Of a stretch of 14,780 nucleotides of DNA, positions 8,007 to 14,780 are shown in pieces. The DNA lies in NCBI GenBank assembly GCA_021203425.1, contig JAJQBF010000303.1, positions 1-14,780 of the forward strand, in the 5' to 3' direction. Position 1 is the stretch's first letter, and each line of letters begins with the position of its first letter. Position numbers and translations under genes: made by a program. The notes under the pieces are model-generated. The model ran no database searches. It had not been told where the DNA came from and saw nothing but the letters and a program-made list of their open reading frames with translations. This DNA comes from Clostridiales bacterium. GTDB lineage: Bacteria; Bacillota; Clostridia; Lachnospirales; CAG-274.

Positions 8007-9386
8007 ATGAAAAAATTAACTTTAAGAGAAATAGCGGAAAGCACAGGGGGAAAGCTGTTTAATAATGACGGCTCAGTCCAAATCTCCGAAGTTTCAACAG
8101 ACAGCAGAAAAATAAACAACAATACCCTCTTTGTTCCTCTTATAGGGGAAAGGTTTGACGCTCACAAGTTTATAGACGATGTTGTAAAAAAAGGTGCGGC
8201 GGCTTTTATATCCGACAGAGATGTTGAAACAGACTGCCCCTATGTTCTTGTTGAAGACACAACAAAGGCACTGAGAGACATTGCGGCATATTACAGAAGT
8301 CTTTTTAATATTCCCGTTGCCGGAATTACCGGAAGTACGGGAAAAACAACCACAAAGGAACTTATAGCCGCTGTTCTTTCGGCTAAGTATAAGGTTGTCA
8401 AAACAGAGGGAAATTTCAATAACCACATTGGTCTGCCCTTGACAATTTTCAATATAGACGAAACCACAGAGGCGGCAGTTATTGAAATGGGTATGAATCA
8501 TTTCGGTGAAATAAGCTATTTAGGCAAAATAGCAAAGCCGGACGCAGCCCTTATAACAAACGTGGGAGTTTCCCACATAGAATATTTGGGCAGCAGAGAA
8601 GGCATTTTAAAGGCTAAGTGTGAGATTTTCGAAAGCCTTAAGGAAGGCGGTCCCAAAATTTTAAACGGTGAATGCGATATGCTTTCCACTCTCAGGGGTA
8701 AGGAGGAAAACACCTGCTTTTACGGCTTTGACAGTGAAAGCTGTGATGTGTATGCCGAAGATATAGAATATGTAAGTCTTAAGGAAACAAGGTTTACAGC
8801 GGTTATAAAAGGGGAAAAGGTTAAGCTGACTCTTAAAAACGCACCGGGAAAGCATATGGTTTTAAATGCTCTCGGGGCGGTGGCTGTAGGCTATAGTTTC
8901 GGTTTGAGTCTTGAAGAAATTCAAAATGGAATAGAGGCTTTTACCCCGGGAGACAAAAGGCTTAATATAATTGACACACAGCGTTATACTCTTATAAACG
9001 ACACTTATAATGCAAATCCCCAGTCTGTAAAGGCAGGTATTGACGTTATTGCGCCTTTGGAGGGCAGAAGTGTTGCTGTTTTGGGCGAAATACTTGAGCT
9101 TGGCGAAAACTCCCCCGAGTATCACAGAGAAGTGGGGGAATATGCCGCAAAGGCAGGTATAGACGTTATCGTTGGAATAGGAAACGAAAATGTTATGCAG
9201 CTGACTTTGGGAGCCTCTTTCGGCGGAGCAAAAAAGGTCTTTTACTATGAAACAAAAGAAGATTTTTATGAAAATATGAAGAAAATCTTTAAAATGAAAG
9301 ACACTGTTTTAATAAAGGCTTCGAGAGGGGCTAAATTCGAAGAAATAACAGAAAAACTTGTCAAAAAAGGCAATGCAAGCTTCTAA
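8007..9386 (+). CDS. murF: UDP-MurNAc-tripeptide:D-Ala-D-Ala ligase MurF
   Basis: A 459-residue cytoplasmic Mur ligase that joins D-Ala-D-Ala to UDP-MurNAc-tripeptide, the last soluble precursor step. Visible features are the N-terminal STDSRKI substrate-binding segment, the ATP loop GITGSTGKTTTKEL (106-119, K113), the EGNFNNHIGLPLT stretch typical of MurF just after it, EMGMNHFGEI, and the ligase motif NDTYNANPQS (331-340). Length is normal and no key residue is missing. It starts 4 bases after the murE stop; AAGGCG (7994-7999) inside the end of murE is a plausible ribosome binding site. It lies between murE and mraY as in many clostridia. Downstream, the compact operon layout is broken by about 210 non-coding bases before mraY. 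Confidence 0.97.
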   Translation: MKKLTLREIAESTGGKLFNNDGSVQISEVSTDSRKINNNTLFVPLIGERFDAHKFIDDVVKKGAAAFISDRDVETDCPYVLVEDTTKALRDIAAYYRSLFNIPVAGITGSTGKTTTKELIAAVLSAKYKVVKTEGNFNNHIGLPLTIFNIDETTEAAVIEMGMNHFGEISYLGKIAKPDAALITNVGVSHIEYLGSREGILKAKCEIFESLKEGGPKILNGECDMLSTLRGKEENTCFYGFDSESCDVYAEDIEYVSLKETRFTAVIKGEKVKLTLKNAPGKHMVLNALGAVAVGYSFGLSLEEIQNGIEAFTPGDKRLNIIDTQRYTLINDTYNANPQSVKAGIDVIAPLEGRSVAVLGEILELGENSPEYHREVGEYAAKAGIDVIVGIGNENVMQLTLGASFGGAKKVFYYETKEDFYENMKKIFKMKDTVLIKASRGAKFEEITEKLVKKGNASF

Positions 9387-9398
9387 GTCGTTAATTTT

Positions 9399-9572
9399 TC
9401 GCCAAAATTTTTGGATTTTGGCGAGTAAGGAACGAATACGAAGTGAATCTTGTTTCTGAACAAGGTGAAGAAACAAATGAGCGCAGTCATTTGTGACGCA
9501 GGGAGGGGGACCGCCCGAAGGGTGGTGGAAGGGTACTTGCGGCACCATGCCCGCACTTCACAGGCGATACCC
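9399..9572 (+). repeat. Hairpin-rich non-coding insert between murF and mraY
   Basis: The 213-base gap between murF and mraY contains a run of closely packed inverted repeats and no convincing gene. Stems: 9399-9408 with 9415-9424 (10 bp, 6-base loop); 9449-9454 with 9459-9464 (CTTGTT/AACAAG, loop TCTG); 9473-9480 with 9487-9494 (ACAAATGA/TCATTTGT, loop GCGCAG); 9510-9516 with 9520-9526 (ACCGCCC/GGGTGGT, one G-T pair, GAA loop); 9538-9542 with 9551-9555 (TGCGG/CCGCA), nested inside GGGTA (9531-9535) and TACCC (9568-9572). Bases 9501-9560 are about 68% G+C by hand count, far above the flanking genes. No stem is followed by a T run, so none is an intrinsic terminator. It looks like a dispersed intergenic repeat or a structured leader for mraY. 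Boundaries are approximate. Confidence 0.6.
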
Positions 9573-9584
9573 CAAATCTACACT

Positions 9585-9591
9585 AAGGAGA
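9585..9591 (+). promoter_or_regulatory. Ribosome binding site fixing the mraY start
   Basis: AAGGAGA lies 8 bases before ATG 9600. The frame is open upstream to an ATG at 9450, but that reading would run through the hairpin-rich insert. This site and the position of the first membrane helix decide for 9600. Confidence 0.85.
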
Positions 9592-9599
9592 CATATACA

Positions 9600-10577
9600 A
9601 TGGATGAAAATATGACAAGGGCAATATATGCCATATTAATAGCTTTTATATTTAATATTATACTTTGCCCGGTAATTATACCGCTTTTGAGAAAGCTCAA
9701 ATTCGGACAAAACGTAAGAGACGACGGCCCCGAAACCCACCTTATAAAGGCCGGAACCCCTACAATGGGGGGAATAATGATACTTTTAAGTATGTTCATA
9801 GCCTCGCTTTTCTTCATAAAGGGAAACTATGACGGAATAATGGTTCTTTTTATGACTTTGGGTTACGGAATTATAGGCTTTATAGACGATTACATAAAGG
9901 TTGTTAAAAAGCGTTCTCTCGGTTTAAGAGTATGGCAGAAATTAGTTCTTCAGTTTATTGTTACGGGCATATTTATATATTATATTTATGCTTATACAGA
10001 TATAGTGACATCAATATACGTGCCTTTTATGAAGGGTTTTGAAATAGATTTGGGAATTCTGTTTATACCCTTTGTTCTCTGTGTTGTTTTGGGTACGGTA
10101 AATGCCGTAAACTTAACAGACGGTCTTGACGGTCTTGCCGGCGGTGTAACCGTTCTTGTTACTCTTTTCTTTATGTTTATAGCTTACGGAGCGGAAAGCG
10201 GCGTTTTGCCCGTTGCCGGAGCGGCTGTAGGCTCACTTTTGGGTTTTCTGCTCTTTAATTCATACCCGGCAAAGGTTTTTATGGGCGACACAGGCTCATT
10301 GGCTTTAGGGGGCTTTATAGCGGCTATGGCTGTTCTTTTCAAAATGCCCCTGTTTATTCTCATAGCCGGTATAATTTATGTATGCGAGGCGGTTTCCGTT
10401 CTTTTACAGGTTGGTTTTTTCAAGCTGACTCACGGAAAGAGAATTTTCAAAATGGCGCCTATTCACCACCACTTTGAGAAATGCGGCTACAGAGAAACAA
10501 AGGTTGTTTCCGCCTTTTATATAGTTACTGCCATAGGTGTTCTTGTGGGCTTTATTGCCGCAAGGGGTATATTCTGA
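9600..10577 (+). CDS. mraY: Phospho-N-acetylmuramoyl-pentapeptide-transferase MraY
   Basis: A 325-residue polytopic membrane enzyme that transfers phospho-MurNAc-pentapeptide from UDP to undecaprenyl phosphate, making lipid I. It is full length for the family, with about ten predicted membrane helices. Motifs: GTPTMGG (52-58), the Asp pair D96-D97 in IDDYIKVVKKRSLGL, NAVNLTDGLDGLAGG (168-182), VFMGDTGSLALGG with D230, and the cytoplasmic HHHFEK loop (289-294, PIHHHFE). The start at 9600 gives a short tail before the first helix and has a good Shine-Dalgarno sequence; starting at 9450 would add 50 basic residues translated from the upstream insert. The gene is unusual here only in being isolated on both sides by structured non-coding DNA. 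The murD side insert begins at the base after the stop codon. Confidence 0.97.
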   Translation: MDENMTRAIYAILIAFIFNIILCPVIIPLLRKLKFGQNVRDDGPETHLIKAGTPTMGGIMILLSMFIASLFFIKGNYDGIMVLFMTLGYGIIGFIDDYIKVVKKRSLGLRVWQKLVLQFIVTGIFIYYIYAYTDIVTSIYVPFMKGFEIDLGILFIPFVLCVVLGTVNAVNLTDGLDGLAGGVTVLVTLFFMFIAYGAESGVLPVAGAAVGSLLGFLLFNSYPAKVFMGDTGSLALGGFIAAMAVLFKMPLFILIAGIIYVCEAVSVLLQVGFFKLTHGKRIFKMAPIHHHFEKCGYRETKVVSAFYIVTAIGVLVGFIAARGIF

Positions 10578-10741
10578 AACAGTTCAGCCGTTGATTGCCT
10601 TTAGATTTCCGTGGGCACGTGTGCACTAAGGAAATCTAAAGGCAATCAACGAGCGGAACGCCAAATTATGAGCAAAAATAAAGCCGTGTAGCGGCGGCGG
10701 ATGCGTAGCAGACGTTTTGCGAGTAATTTTGCTGAACTGTT
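10578..10741. repeat. 164-bp palindromic element with terminal inverted repeats (MITE-like)
   Basis: The element is bounded by perfect 11-bp inverted repeats, AACAGTTCAGC (10578-10588) and GCTGAACTGTT (10731-10741). Inside the left end is a perfect 22-bp inverted repeat, 10589-10610 with 10630-10651, with an 18-20 base G+C-rich apex that can extend the stem. A second arm pairs AAATTA (10663-10668) and GCAAAA (10672-10677) with TTTTGC (10715-10720) and TAATTT (10724-10729) around a 3x3 internal loop, with GCCG/CGGC hairpin (10683-10686, 10692-10695) inside. As RNA or cruciform DNA it would fold as a three-way junction. No T run follows any stem and no gene is seen. No clear target-site duplication was found. 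It begins directly after the mraY stop. This is typical of a small non-autonomous repeat; copy number cannot be judged here. Confidence 0.72.
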
Positions 10742-10774
10742 GGACTTGTTATTTGTTTACGGAGGTTTATTATA

Positions 10775-12115
10775 ATGGATTACAAGGGAAAAAAGGTTCT
10801 TGTCTGCGGTATGGCAAGGAGCGGAATTTCTGCCGCCCTGCTTTTAAGGGATTTAGGTGCAGATGTAATTTTACAGGATAAAAAGCCGAGAGAAGAGATA
10901 AAGACAGATGTTTCGGCTCTTAAAGGTATAGGTTTTCTTTTAGGTCAAAACCCGGACAATAGCATAGCGGAAATGGATACCGTTGTTTTAAGCCCCAGTA
11001 TACCTACAAGGCTTGATTTTGTAAAAAAGGCAAGGGAGCTTAACATTCCCGTTATTTCGGAAGTGGAGTTTGCCTCACAGGTTTGTAAGGCGCCTATAAT
11101 AGCCATAACAGGTACAAACGGAAAGACAACAACAACAGCCCTTACGGGAGAAATTTTCTCAAAGAAATATAAAACAGAGGTTTTGGGAAACATAGGCATA
11201 CCATTTTCCGACAAGGCGGATTCTCTTACGGAGGCTGACAGAGTTGTTATAGAAAATTCCAGCTTTCAGCTTGAAACAATCGATACATATAAGCCTGTCT
11301 GCACCGCAGTTTTAAACATAACACCGGATCACCTTGACAGACACGGAAATTTAGAAGGCTATATAAAGGCAAAGGAAAACATATTTAAAAATATGAACTC
11401 CTCCGACTTTCTTGTTTTAAACTATGAAGATGATGCCACAAAGAATATGGCAAAAAGAGCCAAAGCAAAAATAATTTGGTTTTCTTCAAAGAGAGAACTT
11501 CCCGAGGGAGTATGGTGTGACGAAAAGAGCATATATGTCAACCTTTTAGGTATCAGCGGCAAGGTTATTGACATAGACGAAATGAACATTGTAGGAACCC
11601 ATAACGCCGAAAACGCAATGGCGGCTATAGCTTTGGGAATTTGCGGCGGTGTCGATATTGAAGACATAAGAAAAACCTTAAGAGAATTTAAGGCGGTAGA
11701 ACACAGAATCGAATTCGTATGCAATAAAAACGGTGTAACCTACTACAATGACAGTAAGGGAACAAACCCCGATGCAGCCATAAAGGCGGTTTACGCTATG
11801 AAAGGTCCCACACTTTTAATAGGGGGCGGTTATGACAAAGGTTCAGACTACGGCGAGTGGGTTTCCACATTTAAGGGCAGAGTTAAATATCTTGCCCTTA
11901 TAGGGGTGACGAAAGATGCCATAAAAGCCGAGTGTGACAAACAGGGCTTTAAGGCTTATGAGCTTTTCGAAACCTTTGAAGAGGCTGTAAAAAGCTGTAT
12001 GGATAAAGCGGAAAAGGGCGACTGTGTACTTTTGTCTCCGGCCTGCGCAAGCTGGGGAATGTTTACCGATTATGAACAGAGAGGCAGAATTTTTAAAGAC
12101 ATTGTCAGGAGTTGA
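10775..12115 (+). CDS. murD: UDP-MurNAc-L-alanine:D-glutamate ligase MurD
   Basis: A 446-residue cytoplasmic Mur ligase that adds D-glutamate to UDP-MurNAc-L-Ala. The N-terminal Rossmann-like UDP-sugar domain starts with VLVCGMARSGISAA and reads LQDKKP after strand 2. The ATP loop is at 113-121 (GTNGKTTTT, K117). Then come ENSSFQLE (160-167), ITPDHLDRHG, the probable carbamoylated lysine K200 in YIKAKENIF, and YYNDSKGTNPDA (323-334), the MurD ligase signature. PACASWGMF near the C terminus resembles the family's SPACASFDMF. GGAGG (10761-10765) lies 9 bases before the ATG. The TGA stop overlaps the first possible ftsW TTG start. Complete and unremarkable apart from the repeat element just upstream. 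Confidence 0.98.
   Translation: MDYKGKKVLVCGMARSGISAALLLRDLGADVILQDKKPREEIKTDVSALKGIGFLLGQNPDNSIAEMDTVVLSPSIPTRLDFVKKARELNIPVISEVEFASQVCKAPIIAITGTNGKTTTTALTGEIFSKKYKTEVLGNIGIPFSDKADSLTEADRVVIENSSFQLETIDTYKPVCTAVLNITPDHLDRHGNLEGYIKAKENIFKNMNSSDFLVLNYEDDATKNMAKRAKAKIIWFSSKRELPEGVWCDEKSIYVNLLGISGKVIDIDEMNIVGTHNAENAMAAIALGICGGVDIEDIRKTLREFKAVEHRIEFVCNKNGVTYYNDSKGTNPDAAIKAVYAMKGPTLLIGGGYDKGSDYGEWVSTFKGRVKYLALIGVTKDAIKAECDKQGFKAYELFETFEEAVKSCMDKAEKGDCVLLSPACASWGMFTDYEQRGRIFKDIVRS
12107..12111 (+). promoter_or_regulatory. Ribosome binding site deciding the ftsW/spoVE start
   Basis: AGGAG lies inside the last codons of murD, 9 bases before TTG 12121 and directly touching TTG 12112. Normal spacing favours 12121 as the start; 12112 would have no spacer. 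No ATG is available upstream of the first membrane helix. Confidence 0.65.
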
Positions 12116-12120
12116 GGTTT

Positions 12121-13299
12121 TTGAGAGAAACAACTATTTCCACACGTTCTTCCCGGCAGAGAACAACGTCGGCAAGAACAACAAAAAGCGAAAACACGAA
12201 TAAAAGCGAAACAAGGCTTATAATAGGCTCCGTTGACTTTATAATTCTTTTTGTCGTTGTTCTGCTTATCATAATCGGGACTATTATGATTTTTTCGGCC
12301 AGTTATTACTCGGCAGGAAACAGTGAAAGCTTTAATAACGATATTTACTATTTTCTTAAAAGGCATCTCCGTTATCTCCCCGTAGGTTTGGTAATTATGA
12401 TATTCCTTTGCAACTTTAACTACAAGTATATAAAACCTTTTACTTTTACGGCTTACTGTATATCTGTGGTCTGTTTGGTGTTGGTTTTGTTCTTCGGAAG
12501 GGAGATAAACGGCGCCAAAAGATGGCTGTGGTTTTTCCAGCCTTCCGAGGTTGCCAAGCTGGCGCTTATACTTTATTTAGCATCATACATAGACGATAAT
12601 AAGGGGATTTTGAATGATCCCCGGGGCTTTGTAAGATGTATAGGAATTATACTCCTGCCGACAGCGCTTATTGCTCTTGAAAACCTGAGTACAGCTGTTG
12701 TTACCTTTGCAATAGGTATGGGAATTTTGTTTATAGGAACCCCCAACAAGCGGTTTTTCCTTCCCTTTATTCCCTTAGGCGGTATAGGGCTTGTAGGCGG
12801 AATTGCGCTTGCCTCCTTCCGAATAGAAAGAATTTATGCATGGCTTGATCCCTTTGAATATGCTATGGATAAGGGCTATCAGGCAGTTCAGTCTTTCTAC
12901 GCTATAGCTTCGGGCGGCTTTTTAGGTTTAGGCTTAGGTCACAGCCGTCAGAAACTGGGCTACATACCCGAGGCTCACAATGACATTATATTTTCTATAC
13001 TGTGTGAAGAAATGGGCTTTTTCGGAGCCGCTATAGTTATTATTTTGTTTATGATTCTTATATGGAGAGTTGTAAGGTGCGCTATGCTGGCGGATTCGGA
13101 ATTCGGCATTCTGGCAGCCGGAGGTATAATTGTAATGATAGGTATTCAGGTTATAATGAACATAGCCGTTGTTACAAATACAATGCCCAACACAGGTATA
13201 CCTCTTCCTTTTATAAGCTACGGCGGAACCTCTCTTATAGTTATGCTTACGGCAATGGGCATAGTTTTAAACATTTCAAAATATCAAAAAATACGATAA
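12121..13299 (+). CDS. ftsW: FtsW/SpoVE-type SEDS peptidoglycan glycosyltransferase
   Basis: A 392-residue SEDS-family membrane protein that polymerises lipid II glycan strands together with a class B PBP. After a basic Ser/Thr/Arg-rich cytoplasmic tail (about 1-32) come about ten membrane helices. Conserved blocks: GAKRWL (131-136); PSEVAKL (141-147) with the Glu-x-x-Lys pair E143 and K146; SGGFLGLGLGHSRQKLGYIPEAHNDIIF, whose D288 matches the catalytic Asp of the family; and PLPFISYGGTSL (361-372). The start is taken as TTG 12121 from ribosome binding site spacing; TTG 12112 would add MRF. Gene order matches B. subtilis spoVE, but nothing in the sequence separates a sporulation SpoVE from a division FtsW, and one gene may do both. 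It is the last gene before the terminator; murG does not follow. Confidence 0.95.
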   Translation: MRETTISTRSSRQRTTSARTTKSENTNKSETRLIIGSVDFIILFVVVLLIIIGTIMIFSASYYSAGNSESFNNDIYYFLKRHLRYLPVGLVIMIFLCNFNYKYIKPFTFTAYCISVVCLVLVLFFGREINGAKRWLWFFQPSEVAKLALILYLASYIDDNKGILNDPRGFVRCIGIILLPTALIALENLSTAVVTFAIGMGILFIGTPNKRFFLPFIPLGGIGLVGGIALASFRIERIYAWLDPFEYAMDKGYQAVQSFYAIASGGFLGLGLGHSRQKLGYIPEAHNDIIFSILCEEMGFFGAAIVIILFMILIWRVVRCAMLADSEFGILAAGGIIVMIGIQVIMNIAVVTNTMPNTGIPLPFISYGGTSLIVMLTAMGIVLNISKYQKIR

Positions 13300-13302
13300 T
13301 CA

Positions 13303-13338
13303 AAAACCGGCTGTCGGTTATTAACAGCCGGTTTTTTT
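13303..13338. terminator. Bidirectional intrinsic terminator
   Basis: A 12-bp stem pairs 13303-13314 with 13324-13335 (core CCGGCTGT/ACAGCCGG) around a 9-base loop, with a run of seven Ts at 13332-13338 on the + strand. On the minus strand the stem is followed by five Ts. It lies 3 bases after the ftsW/spoVE stop and 2 bases beyond the end of the convergent MATE gene, so it probably ends both transcripts. Confidence 0.93.
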
Positions 13339-13340
13339 GA

Positions 13341-14722
13341 TTAAGTTTTAAGATCGGGTTTGCGGAAAATTTTTGTAAGCAGAATTACGGCGGTAATTGC
13401 AAGAACAATTTCAGCTGTTGTTTGGGCATAAGCCAAACCATACATAGGCCAAAGCCTGTTTAATATAAAAAGTGCGGGAATTTCCAAAACAACCTTCCGC
13501 AGAATTGCAAAAACCAAGGAGGCAGTTCCCATACCGCAGGCTTGAAACACACCGACAGCCAAAAAATCAATGTTTAAAAAGATCAGACCTATGCACATAC
13601 CATGGAGAAAAGCACTTCCATAGGTCACAACTTCTTCGTTTTTCATAAACAAACCAATCAGACTTTTTGACTGTGTGAAATAGATAAAAGACATTAGAAG
13701 AATGAAAGAAACACTTATTCCGGCGGTAAATGTTACGGCTTTTTTCATACGGCTTCTGTTGCCGCTTGCGTAGTTATAATCAACCAAAGGCATAATTCCC
13801 TGTGAGATGCTCATAGAAATATACATGGGAATCATATTGATTTTTTGTGTTATTCCCATAGCCGCAACGGCATTTGCTCCGTAGCCGGAAGTGAAATTAT
13901 TAAGTATGGTCATTCCCGTTACATTCAGCAAATTTTGAATTGCGGCGGGAATACCTACGGCACAAATTCCCTTGATTATTGTAAAATCAAAGGAAAATTC
14001 TTTGGGATTAATACACACCATAGTTTGCCTGCGGCGAACCCTAAGCAGAGTAAAGAAGTAAACACAGGCGACGCAGTTCGAAAGAAATGTGGCAAGTCCG
14101 GCGCCTGCGGCTCCCATATTTAAACCGAAAGGCAGAATAAAAAAAGGATCGAGAACAATATTCAAAAAACAGCCGCTCATAGTTCCTATTCCGGCATGGA
14201 GCGAATAGCCTTCGGCACGAACCAAATTTGCCGTTACTACGTTTAAAATAGCCGGAACAGCACCGCAGACGGCAGTCCAACGGAGATATTGCCACGTGGA
14301 AACTGAGGTGTCTTCCGTCGTGCCTAAAAGGCGGAGCAGCTGTGTGTGGAAAATACCGGCAGCAAGTGAAAATAAAACCGAAAAGCCCAAAGCACAGTAA
14401 AAGCTGATAGCAGAACTTTTTCGAACCGATTTATATTTTTTTTGACCGAGATAACGGCTCATAAGACTGGCTCCGCCGACACCGAAAAGATTTATAACGG
14501 CATTAAAGGCTAAAATAACCGGTGAGGCTAAAGTACAGCTGCGTTCTCGGTTGGGTTATTTAACATTCCCACAAAGTATGTATCCGCTAAATTATAAATT
14601 ACCATTACAAGAGAGCTGAGAACCGTAGGAACAGCCATTTTTAAAGCCGCCCGGGGAATCGGTATCAACTCAAATAATTCGATTTTTTTCTTATCTATTG
14701 ATAATGATTTTTCTTCCGACAC
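13341..14722 (-). pseudogene. MATE-family multidrug/Na+ antiporter, frameshifted
   Basis: A polytopic efflux transporter of the MATE family (drug export driven by Na+ or H+), split into two frames. The 5' part (14722 or 14731 down to 14528) encodes the usual MATE N terminus, PIPRAALKMAVPTVLSSL then NLADTYFVGMLNNPTENAAV, and then hits TAG. The 3' part, 13341 up to about 14534 in the next frame, continues TLASPVILAFNAVINLFGVG and MSRYLGQKKYKSVRKSSA, then ten or so further helices to the end. Adding one A between 14534 and 14533 on the minus strand restores a protein of about 460 residues, normal for the family. The GTG at 14722 has AAAAGAG about 8 bases upstream; GTG 14731 is too close to it. 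Either a recent inactivation or a base-call error; the rest shows no decay. Convergent with the dcw operon. Confidence 0.85.
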
Positions 14723-14770
14723 GTTAAACACTCTTTTCTGACACTGAATTGTTATAATTTTTATGATGAT

Positions 14771-14776
14771 ATTATA
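14771..14776 (-). promoter_or_regulatory. Candidate -10 box for the MATE gene
   Basis: On the minus strand, TATAAT runs from 14776 to 14771, about 50 bases upstream of the proposed GTG start. Its -35 box would lie outside the window, so only half of the promoter can be assessed. Confidence 0.35.
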
Positions 14777-14780
14777 CAGC

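Noticed and set aside
7748..8122. Minus-strand open frame of 124 codons across the murE-murF junction
   Set aside because: Entirely antisense to two well-supported genes, with no ribosome binding site or recognisable motif.
9399..9425. 10-bp hairpin after murF as a terminator
   Set aside because: No T run follows on either strand; the minus-strand side has an A run.
9506..9515. GGGGACCGCC resembling the T-box consensus TGGNACCGCG
   Set aside because: First and last bases differ, there is no stem I, no terminator/antiterminator follows, and mraY is not a tRNA-related or amino-acid gene.
9309..9548. Minus-strand open frame of 79 codons across the murF end and the insert
   Set aside because: Half of it is the antisense of murF and half is the insert; composition (Pro/Gly, then Arg/Lys/Trp) and lack of a ribosome binding site suggest chance.
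9450..9599. A 50-residue N-terminal extension of MraY from ATG 9450
   Set aside because: It is translated from the hairpin-rich insert, resembles no MraY N terminus, lacks a convincing ribosome binding site, and a good one sits before ATG 9600.
10589..10651. 22-bp hairpin after mraY as a terminator
   Set aside because: The stem is followed by AGCGGAACG, with no T run, and essential murD lies downstream in the same direction.
10771..10776. TATAAT as a -10 box for murD
   Set aside because: It overlaps the murD ATG, so a message starting there could not include the good ribosome binding site at 10761-10765; the best -35 candidate is 19 bases away and poor.
13341..14462. A shorter functional MATE protein starting at MSRYLGQ
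   Set aside because: It would lack the first two conserved membrane helices, and the missing part is present just upstream in another frame, so a frameshifted full-length gene explains it better.

Overview
The window carries most of a dcw (division and cell wall) cluster on the + strand of a Firmicute, most likely a clostridial, meso-diaminopimelate-type anaerobe of the spore-forming lineage. Three things point there. The gene order mraZ-rsmH-ftsL-pbpB-spoVD-murE-murF-mraY-murD-ftsW/spoVE is the low-GC Gram-positive order. Two class B penicillin-binding proteins sit in tandem, both ending in PASTA domains. MurE has the DNPR signature of enzymes that add meso-diaminopimelate. Codon use is A+T-leaning, with frequent ATA, AGA and TTA, and three or four starts are TTG or GTG. 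No species can be named from the sequence alone.

Layout. Bases 1-136 are A+T-rich and hold nothing I recognise. Bases 137-210 form a compact control region: a ladder of AAAGTGG-type repeats at 10-bp spacing (a probable MraZ operator), overlapped by a near-consensus sigma-A promoter with an extended -10, then a strong ribosome binding site. From 215 to 9386 seven genes are packed tightly, several overlapping: mraZ, rsmH, ftsL-like, pbpB/ftsI-like, spoVD-like, murE and murF. mraY (9600-10577) is set off on both sides by non-coding inserts of about 200 bases full of hairpins. murD (10775-12115) and an ftsW/spoVE gene (12121-13299) follow, and a bidirectional intrinsic terminator (13303-13338) closes the operon. 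The minus-strand gene beyond it (13341 to about 14722) encodes a MATE-family multidrug exporter broken by an apparent one-base frameshift.

How the genes work together. MurE, MurF and MurD build the UDP-MurNAc-pentapeptide in the cytoplasm (order of action MurD, MurE, MurF). MraY transfers it to undecaprenyl phosphate to make lipid I. Lipid II is polymerised by the SEDS protein FtsW/SpoVE and cross-linked by its class B PBP partners. The FtsL-like protein scaffolds the septal complex. RsmH modifies 16S rRNA and MraZ represses the operon. MurG, MurB, FtsQ/DivIB, FtsA and FtsZ, often found downstream, are not in the window.

Most of the window is ordinary core biology, and I see no new defence or metabolic system. 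The parts that best repay a second look are the two structured inserts flanking mraY, especially the 164-bp element at 10578-10741 with perfect 11-bp terminal inverted repeats and a perfect 22-bp internal stem. Others are the KTA variant of the KTG box in the SpoVD-like protein, the shared cysteine pattern of the two PBPs, the low-complexity insert inside a PASTA domain, and the frameshifted MATE gene.
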